A stretch of DNA of 64,000 nucleotides from Exobacillus caeni (GCF_005747095.1 NZ_SWLG01000012.1:79136-143135), one strand, 5' to 3'. Positions 8,901 to 17,248 are shown, counted from the first letter of the stretch. Made by a program: numbers and translations. Notes: a model not told the origin generated them from the sequence alone.

Positions 8901-9251
8901 TTACTCGATCAAATAAAATCGCGTGTATACGTAATATCCATCAATCACTATTTCTCCAGTTCCATCTTCTTGAAGGTGGTAACTTGCTTCTTTACTGCTT
9001 CTATCATCACTTAACACAAGACTATATACTGAACCTGGACCTTCCCAGGTGTCTGTGCGTTTTGAATTGTTTATCTCTGAAATGATTTCATTTACTTTTT
9101 CTTGATTAGTTGTTTCATATAATACTTTATCAGTTGAGGTGTTTATAACAGAAACGTTATTGTAGTTTTCATTTATCAAAGGCTCTTTACTACACGCAAC
9201 AAGCGATAAACACATTAATATAGTCAAAATAACAACTTTTCTATGGGTCAT
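8901..9251 (-). CDS. Putative lipoprotein
   Basis: Secreted lipoprotein of 116 aa. A short basic N-terminus and hydrophobic segment lead to a lipobox LVAC with the acylated cysteine at residue 20. The mature part is about 96 residues, mostly beta-prone, with a YSLVLSDDRSS segment. I do not recognise a domain. Likely anchored on the outer face of the membrane. The ATG has AGGAAGG upstream. A CTGCCC repeat lies on each side. Confidence 0.75.
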   Translation of the reverse strand: MTHRKVVILTILMCLSLVACSKEPLINENYNNVSVINTSTDKVLYETTNQEKVNEIISEINNSKRTDTWEGPGSVYSLVLSDDRSSKEASYHLQEDGTGEIVIDGYYVYTRFYLIE

Positions 9252-9289
9252 TGAAGTTAACCTTCCTAAGTTTTATTGAAAAAATCTTA

Positions 9290-9328
9290 TTAAACAAAAA
9301 TGCCCGTTACTCCAATAAGAAAGGTGCG
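9290..9328. repeat. CTGCCC intergenic element, copy C
   Basis: TTAAACAAAAATGCCC followed by GTTACTCCAATAAGAAAGG. Just downstream, to about 9350, it carries GATCTCCTTCTTGAAG, which can fold into a small hairpin. Same core as copies A, B and D. Confidence 0.65.
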
Positions 9329-9371
9329 ATCTCCTTCTTGAAGAAACGCATCCGTTAGTTCAAGTGTGTTT

Positions 9372-9692
9372 TTAATTAGCTAAATTTTCTTTAGTTTGAG
9401 GTATTTCTATTAGCCAATTATTATTCTCATTTGCTTCGATTAACTCATTTACTTCATATGTAGCATAATAACCTTCTTTGATAAACGGGTCGCTTTCAAC
9501 AAGATTTATCGCTTCCTCAATTGCGTCACAAATAAGTATTTGCATTGCCTTATCATTATCCTTAAAGGGTCCACAAATAAAGAGCTTTTTATTTGCGGTT
9601 AAGTTTTGCAAATGTTTCACGTGACTGTTTAATAATTCCTTTGTTAGTTCCCCTTGCTTTTTATCCTTTAAAATTGCAACATATTTTCCCAT
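9372..9692 (-). CDS. YciI family protein
   Basis: Small cytoplasmic protein of 106 aa with the ferredoxin-like YCII fold. The conserved HLQNLTANKKLFICGPF segment around residues 28-45 and a late DPFIKEGYYATYEV segment fit the family. The biochemical role is not established for most members. The ATG follows GGGGGGAT. First gene of the small minus-strand block. Confidence 0.75.
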   Translation of the reverse strand: MGKYVAILKDKKQGELTKELLNSHVKHLQNLTANKKLFICGPFKDNDKAMQILICDAIEEAINLVESDPFIKEGYYATYEVNELIEANENNNWLIEIPQTKENLAN

Positions 9693-10199
9693 AAAATCCC
9701 CCCATTAAATAAACAACCATTCTTTTTGTAACGGTATCTTTTAATAATTTTCTTCAACATACTGCCCTATAGATCAATAAGGCTTTACTCTAGTTTATCA
9801 TTATTTGGAAATAAATTGTCAGTAAAAAGACAACTCAAATGACAGGGGGATTGGCATTCATTTTAAACTGTACAATAGTTATTCTACGAGATACGAGGTC
9901 AATTTAGTGCCATTCAAGACAAAATTTCACAATAACCCTTTTATTCACAAGAAAAAATGTCGAGTCAATTCACACGCCATTTAGTGTGTCATTTTATAGC
10001 ACCCAAAATCGGAACCCTTTATTGTAAGAGGAAGGGCGTTTTATTTTTTGGGACTTTAAAACAACGAAACTATTAGGACCTCGTTCTCATTTTTAATAAA
10101 AGAAAGGGATTTCCAGATTACACATAGAAGTTTTTAATGTTAAATAGCTACGGACTTTTATGACTGCCCGCGATAAATCTGTTAAACGAGGTGAAACAG
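9693..10199. other. Intergenic region upstream of the sigma-54 activator
   Basis: About 500 bp without a credible gene. It holds CTGCCC element copy D (9752-9790: TTCAACATACTGCCC then AATAAGG) and a small hairpin CACAC/GTGTG at 9971-9988. No convincing promoter for the downstream regulator was identified by eye. Confidence 0.6.
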
Positions 10200-12047
10200 A
10201 TGGACATTGCTGTGCCTTTGAAGAGAGAGGTATGGAGCCGATTCGTACAGGAAGGTGTTCTTGATTCTGCCCGGATACGAAAGCGAATCTCAGAGTCATG
10301 GTATCTTTGCCAGCAAAAGGGAGTGAATCCGTATAACGGAAAGGGTGACCAGATTCTTACTCGCCCTTCGCTTGACCGCCGGCTTAAGGACAATAAGATC
10401 TTATTTGAAATCGCGCTTCCTTACGTGGAAAAGCTTCGTAAACTGTTTGGAAATGCAAAGTCTATGGTGCTGCTCACTGATCGAAATGGCTATGTGTTAA
10501 AAGCGACAGGACATTCCGATACACTTGAACGGGCGCTGACGATCAACTTTATGGAAGGCGTCAAATGGACGGAAGACAAAGTCGGAACAAATGCGATCGG
10601 AACTGCGCTTCGAATCGATGAGCCGATCACGATCATCGGAACAGAGCATTATTCGATCGCTTCCCAGCCGTTCGTCTGTTCAGCAGCTCCGATCCATGAT
10701 GACGAAGGGACGCTTGTAGGGGTGCTGGATGTAACGAGCCCGATCGACCAATCGATGCATGAACATGCCCTGGCAGCTGTTGCTTCCACAGTTTTTGCGA
10801 TCGAACAGGAATGGCAGAGGCGTGTGAGGGAAGATGAGATTGAACTGTTGAAATATACGTCAAGTGACGATGATTTTTCCTCCGCCGTAATTCTCGTTAA
10901 TAACAAAGACCAGATCGTTTGGATGAATAAAAAGGTAAAGCAAACCTTCTCTATGCAAGAAAGAATCTCGATGATGGAAGTACTGGATGCAGGGTTCACA
11001 GCAAAAACAAAGATTCCGATCTCCTCTTCCAATCACGATGGTGTGATCGGCTACAGGATGAAGATCGAACGAAAGAATAAAGCGCCTTCGATTCCTTCCA
11101 TTGAAAAATTCGGGTTTCAGTTTGAGGGTGTAGTAGGGACGAGTCAGGCCTTTCAAAACGTGCTGTGGAATGCAGAGAAAGTTGCGAAAACGGATGTGAC
11201 TGTCCATATTCATGGTGAGACGGGTACTGGTAAGGAGAGTATCGCAAAAGCTATCCACGAGAACAGCGATCGAAAAGACGGACCTTTTATCGCCATCAAT
11301 TGTGGTGCGATTCCGGAAGCGTTGATGGAGAGCGAGCTTTTCGGTTATACAGCGGGCTCTTTTACAGGCGCCAGCAAAAACGGCTACAAAGGGAAGATAC
11401 AACAGGCCGACGGTGGAACACTGTTTTTAGATGAAATCGGGGAAATCCCACACAGCATGCAGGTTGCGCTGCTTCGTGTTTTCCAGGAAAGCCAGGTTAT
11501 CCCGATCGGCGGCTCTAAACCTGTTGATGTAAATGTAAGGGTGATCACTGCCACTCATCGAAACCTGCAGGAATTGATGAACAAGAAACAGCTTCGGGAA
11601 GATCTCTTTTACCGGATCTTTGTATTCCCGATCTATCTCCCGCCTCTCAGGGAACGAAAGGAAGACCTGCTTGCTTTCATCGATTATTACCAGAAGAAAA
11701 ACAACTGGCATGTAACATTGCCTCATGAAATTTTGACTGAGCTTCATAACTATCACTGGCCTGGAAATATCCGCGAACTCTTTAACGTGTTAGACCGGAT
11801 GCGAATTTTATATGATGCCGAACTTCCCCCTGACAGATTGATGGAAAACCTGCTCATTCATTTGCCGAAAACTGCTGAACACCAAGAAGCACAACGAGAT
11901 GAATTATCTTACCGCGAAAAAATCGAAAAAGAAAAAATGATGAACATGCTGAAACAAACGGATGGGAATGTCTCACTCGCAGCCCAAAAGCTGGACATGC
12001 CGCGAAGCACCTTCTACCGCAAGCTAAAGAAGTTCCAGCTAAACTAG
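10200..12047 (+). CDS. acoR: Sigma-54-dependent activator, AcoR-like
   Basis: Enhancer-binding protein of 615 aa that activates sigma-54 promoters, probably in response to acetoin. Residues about 60-200 form a GAF-type sensor. The AAA+ domain has Walker A GETGTGKES near residue 340 and the sigma-54 contact loop written GSFTGA where the consensus is GAFTGA. Walker B (GGTLFLDEIGE) follows. The C-terminal Fis-type helix-turn-helix is TDGNVSLAAQKLDMPRSTFY. I chose the ATG at 10200 because GAGGTGA lies six bases upstream; an in-frame GTG at 10191 lies inside that site. It is directly upstream of the acetoin dehydrogenase genes and their sigma-54 promoter. In B. subtilis acoR is downstream of acoABCL. 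Confidence 0.88.
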   Translation: MDIAVPLKREVWSRFVQEGVLDSARIRKRISESWYLCQQKGVNPYNGKGDQILTRPSLDRRLKDNKILFEIALPYVEKLRKLFGNAKSMVLLTDRNGYVLKATGHSDTLERALTINFMEGVKWTEDKVGTNAIGTALRIDEPITIIGTEHYSIASQPFVCSAAPIHDDEGTLVGVLDVTSPIDQSMHEHALAAVASTVFAIEQEWQRRVREDEIELLKYTSSDDDFSSAVILVNNKDQIVWMNKKVKQTFSMQERISMMEVLDAGFTAKTKIPISSSNHDGVIGYRMKIERKNKAPSIPSIEKFGFQFEGVVGTSQAFQNVLWNAEKVAKTDVTVHIHGETGTGKESIAKAIHENSDRKDGPFIAINCGAIPEALMESELFGYTAGSFTGASKNGYKGKIQQADGGTLFLDEIGEIPHSMQVALLRVFQESQVIPIGGSKPVDVNVRVITATHRNLQELMNKKQLREDLFYRIFVFPIYLPPLRERKEDLLAFIDYYQKKNNWHVTLPHEILTELHNYHWPGNIRELFNVLDRMRILYDAELPPDRLMENLLIHLPKTAEHQEAQRDELSYREKIEKEKMMNMLKQTDGNVSLAAQKLDMPRSTFYRKLKKFQLN

Positions 12048-12070
12048 CATGAGAAAAAATGAGACAAACT

Positions 12071-12094
12071 TGGACACTGTCTAAACCTGTCCCA
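12071..12094 (+). promoter_or_regulatory. Candidate activator binding site (UAS)
   Basis: Imperfect inverted repeat TGGACA...TGTCCCA, with another TTGGACA copy at 12100-12106. It lies about 65-90 bp upstream of the -24 element, the distance expected of an enhancer for an AcoR-type protein. Inference from position and symmetry. Confidence 0.45.
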
Positions 12095-12128
12095 CTTGAT
12101 TGGACAATCTTATAAACAAAACCACTTC

Positions 12129-12159
12129 AAAACGCTTATCTGAAAGCGTTTTCTTTTTT
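12129..12159 (+). terminator. Terminator of the activator gene
   Basis: AAAACGCTT pairs with AAGCGTTTT (loop of six), then TTCTTTTTT. It separates the activator transcript from the acetoin operon and ends exactly where the -24 element begins. Confidence 0.85.
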
Positions 12160-12174
12160 GGCATGAAACTTGCA
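12158..12174 (+). promoter_or_regulatory. Sigma-54 (-24/-12) promoter of the acetoin operon
   Basis: TTGGCATGAAACTTGCA matches the sigma-54 consensus TGGCAC-N5-TTGCA almost perfectly, with GG and GC exactly ten bases apart. It is about 60 bp before the E1 alpha start and just after an AcoR-type activator gene. Confidence 0.88.
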
Positions 12175-12233
12175 ATTAAAGTTGGTGAAGGGAATCCACC
12201 TTTTCAAAAAATAAGAATGAGGAGGAATGGACA

Positions 12234-13244
12234 GTGGCAGTTATTAAATCAGAACAAAAGAAGTTGTCCAGTGAGAAAGCGAAAGAGATGTTCCAAAAGA
12301 TGTGTGAGATCCGCCATTTTGAAGACAGGGTACATGAGATCTTCAGTACTGGCGTGTTGCCTGGATTTGTTCATTTATATGCCGGAGAAGAAGCGGTCGC
12401 GGTAGGTGTTTGTTCGCATCTTGATGATAAAGACAGTATCACGAGTACACACAGAGGGCACGGCCACTGTATCGCGAAGGGCTGTGACCTGGAAGGGATG
12501 ATGGCTGAGATCTATGGGAAAGCGACAGGCTTATGTAAAGGGAAAGGCGGATCGATGCATATCGCCGATGTTTCAAAAGGAATGCTCGGCGCAAACGGAA
12601 TCGTCGGTGGAGGATTCCCGCTCGCAGCAGGTGCAGGCCTGACGGCAAAAGTGAAAAAGAACGGAGCGGTCGCGGTATGTTTCTTCGGTGACGGTGCGAA
12701 CAACCACGGCACTTTCCATGAAGGGATCAACTTAGCAGCAATCTGGAATCTTCCGGTTATTTTTATCGCGGAAAACAACGGCTATGCCGAAGCGACGCCA
12801 TTCGAATATGCGTCAAGCTGTACCTCTATCGCGGATCGTGCGGCAGGATACAACATTCCTGGAGAAGTGGTCGACGGAAAAGATGTGCTCGCAGTTTATG
12901 AAGCGGCTGAGCGAGCGGTCGAACGTGCCCGCAATGGCGAAGGGCCGTCATTGATCGAATGCCGGACATACCGGAACTATGGACACTTTGAAGGAGATGC
13001 CCAGACATATAAAGGAGCGGAGAAAGAACAGCATCTAAGCGAGTTCGATGCGATTCTGAAGTTCCGTGAATACTTAACAACTGAAAGTATTGTGAGTGCC
13101 GAAGAGCTCGATGAAATCGACCAGAACGTAAAGGACGCAGTGCAGAACGCGGTTGCGTTCGCGGAAAAGAGCCCTGATCCTCAGCCTGATGAACTGTTGA
13201 CGGATGTTTATGTGTCTTATAAAGAAGCTGGAGGTGATCAATAA
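12234..13244 (+). CDS. acoA: Acetoin dehydrogenase E1 component, alpha subunit
   Basis: Thiamine-diphosphate-dependent E1 alpha of 336 aa. Together with the beta subunit it cleaves acetoin and passes the acetyl group to lipoyl-E2, giving acetaldehyde and acetyl-CoA. The TPP/Mg motif GDGANNHGTFHEGINLA and the HRGHGH loop are present. GTG start after GAGGAGGA. The stop overlaps the beta subunit start by one base. The identification as acetoin rather than pyruvate dehydrogenase rests on similarity to AcoA, the sigma-54 activator and the butanediol dehydrogenase downstream. Confidence 0.9.
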   Translation: MAVIKSEQKKLSSEKAKEMFQKMCEIRHFEDRVHEIFSTGVLPGFVHLYAGEEAVAVGVCSHLDDKDSITSTHRGHGHCIAKGCDLEGMMAEIYGKATGLCKGKGGSMHIADVSKGMLGANGIVGGGFPLAAGAGLTAKVKKNGAVAVCFFGDGANNHGTFHEGINLAAIWNLPVIFIAENNGYAEATPFEYASSCTSIADRAAGYNIPGEVVDGKDVLAVYEAAERAVERARNGEGPSLIECRTYRNYGHFEGDAQTYKGAEKEQHLSEFDAILKFREYLTTESIVSAEELDEIDQNVKDAVQNAVAFAEKSPDPQPDELLTDVYVSYKEAGGDQ

Positions 13245-14272
13245 TGGCGAGAATCATTACTTTTGCAGACGCAGTGAACGAAGCGATCCGCCTTGCGATG
13301 AAAGAAGACGAAAACGTCATATTGATGGGGGAAGACGTGGCAGGAGGAGCCGAGGTCGACCATCTTCAGGATGAAGAAGCATGGGGCGGTGTAATGGGCG
13401 TGACCAAAGGGCTTGTCCAGGAATTCGGTAGAGACCGGATTCTCGACACCCCGATCGCGGAAGCAGGATACATCGGGGCATCGGTAACAGCGGCTGCTAC
13501 TGGACTAAGGCCGATCGCAGAATTGATGTTCAACGACTTTATCGGGAGCTGCCTTGATGAAGTGATGAACCAGGGAGCCAAGCTTCGTTACATGTTTGGC
13601 GGCAAAGCGAAGGTACCGTTAACGATCCGTACGATGCACGGAGCAGGATTCAGAGCGGCTGCCCAGCACTCGCAGAGTTTGTACGGTTTGTTCACGGCGA
13701 TCCCAGGGATCAAAGTCGCTGTTCCATCGACACCTGCTGATTGTAAAGGACTATTGCTGCAGGCGATATTCGATGACGATCCAGTGGTGTTTTTCGAGGA
13801 TAAAACGTTATACAACATGAAAGGCGAAGTAGAAGAAGGAGTTTACAAGATTCCGTTCGGAAAAGCAGACATCAAGCGGAAAGGGTCAGACCTGACGATT
13901 GTGGCGATCGGCAAGCAGGTGCACACAGCACTAAAAGCAGCCGACCAGCTGGCTAAAAAAGGAATCGAAACCGAAGTCGTCGATCCGAGAACATTATCAC
14001 CGCTTGATGAAGATACCATTCTGTCTTCTGTTGAAAAAACAGGCCGCCTCGTGATCGTCGATGAAGCGAACCCACGCTGCAGTGCGGCGACCGACATCTC
14101 CGCACTTGTCGCGGACAAGGGCTTCGACTTCCTTGATGCGCCGATCAAAATGGTAACAGCACCTCACACGCCTGTACCGTTCTCGCCGGCATTAGAAGAC
14201 CTCTACCTGCCGACACCTGAGAAAGTGCTGCAGGTTGTCGATGAACTGATCGGCGGAGAGCTGGTAGTTTAA
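13244..14272 (+). CDS. acoB: Acetoin dehydrogenase E1 component, beta subunit
   Basis: Transketolase-type E1 beta of 342 aa, partner of the alpha subunit in the acetoin dehydrogenase complex. It has the N-terminal pyrimidine-binding domain (MGEDVAGG near residue 28, DTPIAEAGYIGAS near 68) and the C-terminal transketolase domain (VDPRTLSPLDEDTI near 245). It starts on the last base of the alpha stop codon (TAATG), so the subunits are translationally coupled. A hairpin and repeat arrays follow before E2. Confidence 0.92.
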   Translation: MARIITFADAVNEAIRLAMKEDENVILMGEDVAGGAEVDHLQDEEAWGGVMGVTKGLVQEFGRDRILDTPIAEAGYIGASVTAAATGLRPIAELMFNDFIGSCLDEVMNQGAKLRYMFGGKAKVPLTIRTMHGAGFRAAAQHSQSLYGLFTAIPGIKVAVPSTPADCKGLLLQAIFDDDPVVFFEDKTLYNMKGEVEEGVYKIPFGKADIKRKGSDLTIVAIGKQVHTALKAADQLAKKGIETEVVDPRTLSPLDEDTILSSVEKTGRLVIVDEANPRCSAATDISALVADKGFDFLDAPIKMVTAPHTPVPFSPALEDLYLPTPEKVLQVVDELIGGELVV

Positions 14273-14283
14273 AAGGAAGAAAT

Positions 14284-14312
14284 AGCGTGTTGCTTCGGCG
14301 GCACGCTCCTTT
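14284..14312 (+). terminator. Hairpin after acoB
   Basis: GCGTG (14285-14289) pairs with CACGC (14302-14306) and is followed by TCCTTTT. It could terminate or attenuate transcription between acoB and acoC. Confidence 0.55.
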
Positions 14313-14370
14313 TAAACGTAAAGATGCCTTTTAGGAGAAGTTTATGCTAGTTTGAAAGACTTATTCGAGA

Positions 14371-14520
14371 TTCAGAGAGAGTTGTTCTGGATTCGGGAAG
14401 AGTTGTTCGTGGTTCAGAAGGGCTTATTCTGGATTGGGATAGATTTGTTCTTGATTCAGCGTATTTTATTCTTGGTTCGTGGCGATTTGTTCCTGGTTCA
14501 GAAGATTTTATTCTTGGTTC
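14371..14520. repeat. 21-bp repeat array I between acoB and acoC
   Basis: Eight units with the TTC (once TTG) anchor at 14371, 14392, 14413, 14434, 14455, 14476, 14497 and 14518, an exact 21-bp period. A typical unit is TTCAGAAGATTTTATTCTTGG. Because 21 is a multiple of three, a 66-residue open frame reads as a heptad-like repeat (DLFLIQRILFLVRG), but it has no ribosome site and is not called a gene. Confidence 0.85.
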
Positions 14521-14535
14521 AGCGGTTATCGGGGG

Positions 14536-14746
14536 TTCGGATTCGATTTTAGGGGTTTCGAAGCGGTTTATAAGAGGTTCGGAGCGGTTTATAAGAGGTT
14601 CAGCGCGGTTTATAGGAGGTTCAAAGCAGTTTGTAGGAGTTTCAGAGCGTACAATCAGAACTTCAAAGCAGTTTATTGGATCTTCAGACTAACTTTAGAG
14701 GTTTAGCGCGATGTATTAAAGCTTCACCGCAATTTATTGGATTTTC
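14536..14746. repeat. 21-bp repeat array II between acoB and acoC
   Basis: The TTC anchor recurs at 14536, 14557, 14578, 14599, 14620, 14641, 14662 and 14683 at exactly 21 bp, then weakly near 14703 and again at 14723 and 14744. A typical unit is TTCGGAGCGGTTTATAAGAGG, related to but distinct from array I. It ends just before the E2 ribosome site and fills most of a gap of about 510 bp inside the acetoin operon. Confidence 0.85.
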
Positions 14747-14783
14747 ACAACATAACTACAGCATAAAAGGAGGAACGCGATTC

Positions 14784-16043
14784 ATGTCAGTGCAAATTAT
14801 TATGCCAAAGCTTGGAATGAGCATGGAAGAAGGAACCGTTGTGGAATGGCTGAAGAAAAAAGGTGACCCTGTTAAAAAAGGGGAAACCGTTGCAGTCATC
14901 AGCTCGGAAAAAATAGAAAAAGACATTGAGGCACCGGGGGAAGGATTTCTGATCGAAATTTCTGCCGAACAGGATGATGTGGTGGCAGTGGGGAAACCGA
15001 TCGGTTATATCGGACAACAGGATGAGAAGGTAAGTAAAGAAGACACCCAAAAAGCCGAACCACAGGGGCAGGAAGAAGTAGCCGCAGCTGTAGAGGCGCC
15101 TGTAAAAGAAGAAGAGCCGAAAACAAAGCAGTTCAAGGTCAACAAACCACGGCTGTCACCTGCTGCAAGAAAACTGGCTAAAGCAGAAGGAGTTGAGGTT
15201 GAGAGTTTAGTAGGTACAGGCCCGAACGGAAGGGTAACAAGAGCAGATGTGGAACGCGCGATTCAAGAGCAGAAAGCATCCAACACATCACAGCCTGCTA
15301 AACAACAAGCAGCAGCTCCTCCGCCGCCAGAGAAAAAGCCTGAACGTAAAGAACAAAAGGGCAACAGCCGCAAAGTGAGCGGGATGCGGAAAGTCATCGC
15401 GGAAAGGATGTACAATAGCCTTCAGCAGACCGCACAGCTTACGATCACCATGAAAGCTGACGTAACAGAGCTGATGGCAATTCAGAAAAAGGCGAAGGCA
15501 GACCTTGAGGGCGAGGGTGTCAAACTAACAATCACTGACTTTATCGCGAGAGCAACTGTCCTTGCACTTCAAAAGCATCCGCAAATGAACAGTACCTATG
15601 AGAACGAAGAAATTACAACCTACGAGAATGTTCACCTTGGAATTGCAGTAGCTTTGGAAAACGGCCTTGTCGTCCCTGTGATTACTAACGCTGACACTCT
15701 TTCCACCGGTCAAATCTCACAACAAATACGAACTATAAGCCAGAAAGCTAGAGAAGGAAAGCTTGCACAAGAAGATATGAAAGGATCTACCTTTACGATA
15801 ACAAGCCTTGGAGCATTTGGAGTCGACTTCTTCACACCAGTACTCAATCCGCCAGAAGCCGGGATTCTCGGTATAGGAAGAGCGGAGGCGACCCCTGTTT
15901 TCGTAGGAGAAAACGTAGAGAAGCGGTACATTCTGCCGTTGAGTCTCACATTCGACCATCGAGTTCTTGACGGGGCGCCAGCCAGTGAGTTTTTAGGAGA
16001 GGTGAAGAGCTATTTAGAAAAGCCGTATCGATTGTTTGTGTAG
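14784..16043 (+). CDS. acoC: Acetoin dehydrogenase E2 (dihydrolipoamide acetyltransferase)
   Basis: E2 core of the acetoin dehydrogenase complex, 419 aa. It accepts the acetyl group from E1 on a lipoyl arm and transfers it to CoA. One lipoyl domain (residues about 3-76) has the modified lysine K43 in SSEKIEKD. A basic-acidic linker leads to the E3/E1-binding domain (SPAARKLAKAEGV near 125), an Ala/Pro linker, and the catalytic domain ending in FDHRVLDGAPA with the active-site His and Asp. The start is the ATG at 14784 with AAAGGAGG upstream; an open frame reaches back into the repeat array but has no matching ribosome site. No E3 gene follows. Confidence 0.92.
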   Translation: MSVQIIMPKLGMSMEEGTVVEWLKKKGDPVKKGETVAVISSEKIEKDIEAPGEGFLIEISAEQDDVVAVGKPIGYIGQQDEKVSKEDTQKAEPQGQEEVAAAVEAPVKEEEPKTKQFKVNKPRLSPAARKLAKAEGVEVESLVGTGPNGRVTRADVERAIQEQKASNTSQPAKQQAAAPPPPEKKPERKEQKGNSRKVSGMRKVIAERMYNSLQQTAQLTITMKADVTELMAIQKKAKADLEGEGVKLTITDFIARATVLALQKHPQMNSTYENEEITTYENVHLGIAVALENGLVVPVITNADTLSTGQISQQIRTISQKAREGKLAQEDMKGSTFTITSLGAFGVDFFTPVLNPPEAGILGIGRAEATPVFVGENVEKRYILPLSLTFDHRVLDGAPASEFLGEVKSYLEKPYRLFV

Positions 16044-16109
16044 AGTCTTAGATAGTGAGGTTCGCACAGCACAAATAGGCGAACCTTTCTTCTAAATAAA
16101 GCGGATTTT

Positions 16110-16125
16110 TGTGAGTGTTTTCACA
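16110..16125. promoter_or_regulatory. TGTGA-N6-TCACA palindrome upstream of bdhA
   Basis: Perfect five-base arms TGTGA and TCACA around GTGTTT, about 70 bp before the butanediol dehydrogenase start. It is a plausible operator. It partly resembles a catabolite-responsive element but lacks the central CG, so the regulator is unknown. Confidence 0.4.
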
Positions 16126-16195
16126 TACTTTTAAAACCTGCTGATCTATCATTAAAATGAAAGCATTTAATTTTGTAACTGGGGAGGCAACGAAC

Positions 16196-17248
16196 ATGAA
16201 AAGTGCACGCTGGTATAACGCAAGAGATATCCGAGTAGAAACTGTAGATGAACCTGAGATCCAGCCGGGGAAGGTTAAACTGAAGGTGGAGTGGTGTGGC
16301 ATTTGCGGAAGTGACCTGCACGAATATGCGGCCGGACCGATTTTTGTTCCTGTAGAAGAAGAGCATCCGGTAAGCCACGAAAAGGCGCCAATCATTATGG
16401 GGCATGAGTTTTCAGGAGAAGTAACAGAGGTAGGCGAGGGTGTTACTAAAGTGAAAGTCGGCGATCCGGTAGTGGTAGAGCCGATTCTTAGATGTGGCGA
16501 ATGTGATGCATGTAAGCAAGGAAAGTATAATCTATGCGATTCGCTGGGTTTTCACGGCCTGTCCGGAGGAGGCGGAGGTTTCTCGGAGTATACGATGGTC
16601 GATGAAAAGATGGTCCATAAAATGCCTGAGGGGCTTTCTTACGAACAGGGGGCACTCGTGGAACCTGCTGCAGTCGCTTTGCATGCGGTACGTTTAAGCA
16701 AATTGAAAGCCGGTGATAAAGCAGCTGTCTTTGGTACAGGGCCTATTGGATTGTTAGTAATCGAAGCGTTGAAAGCCGCAGGTGCATCAGAAATTTATGC
16801 GGTTGAACTATCTCCTGAACGAACCGAGAAAGCAAAAGAACTTGGTGCTACCGAGGTTATTAATCCTTCAGAGGAAAATGTGGTAGAGAGGCTGCACGAG
16901 CTAACAAACGGAGGAGTCGACGTTTCTTTCGAAGTTACCGGGGTTCCTGCTGTTCTTCAGCAATCTATCGACAGTACTTCGTTTGAAGGCGAAACAGTCA
17001 TCGTAAGCATCTGGGAATCGGACGCATCGATTTTGCCGAATAACATCGTTTTAAAAGAAAAAACTGTGAAAGGGATTATCGCCTACCGTGATATATTTCC
17101 GGCAGTCATGGAATTGATGACGAAAGGTTACTTTGCGAGTGATAAGCTAGTAACGAAACGGATAGGACTGGAAGAAATTGTTGATCAGGGATTCGATGCT
17201 TTGATGGAACAAAAGAGCCAGGTGAAGATACTGGTTAAGCCAGAATAA
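16196..17248 (+). CDS. bdhA: 2,3-butanediol dehydrogenase (zinc alcohol dehydrogenase family)
   Basis: Medium-chain zinc alcohol dehydrogenase of 350 aa, similar to BdhA. It interconverts (R,R)-butanediol and acetoin with NAD(H), which fits its place after the acetoin dehydrogenase genes. Catalytic-zinc ligands are in CGICGSDLHE and GHEFSGEV. The structural-zinc cysteines are in CGECDACKQGKYNLC. The Rossmann motif is FGTGPIGLL. The start is the ATG at 16196 because GGGGAGG lies about eight bases upstream; an earlier in-frame ATG at 16157 has no ribosome site. Confidence 0.88.
   Translation: MKSARWYNARDIRVETVDEPEIQPGKVKLKVEWCGICGSDLHEYAAGPIFVPVEEEHPVSHEKAPIIMGHEFSGEVTEVGEGVTKVKVGDPVVVEPILRCGECDACKQGKYNLCDSLGFHGLSGGGGGFSEYTMVDEKMVHKMPEGLSYEQGALVEPAAVALHAVRLSKLKAGDKAAVFGTGPIGLLVIEALKAAGASEIYAVELSPERTEKAKELGATEVINPSEENVVERLHELTNGGVDVSFEVTGVPAVLQQSIDSTSFEGETVIVSIWESDASILPNNIVLKEKTVKGIIAYRDIFPAVMELMTKGYFASDKLVTKRIGLEEIVDQGFDALMEQKSQVKILVKPE

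Noticed and set aside
10093..10393. Two minus-strand open frames opposite the activator start
   Set aside because: They are shadows of the activator coding region and its leader, without ribosome sites.
14352..14706. Two overlapping open frames (66 and 75 codons) with heptad-like repeats
   Set aside because: They arise because the 21-bp period keeps frame. No ribosome sites, and the second frame shifts with the array rather than continuing as one protein.
14371..14746. CRISPR array
   Set aside because: The repeats are direct but short (21 bp per unit in total), degenerate and without spacers, and no cas genes are present.
16110..16125. A standard CcpA catabolite-responsive element
   Set aside because: The palindrome lacks the central CG and the AA dinucleotide of the consensus, so it is listed only as an operator of unknown type.
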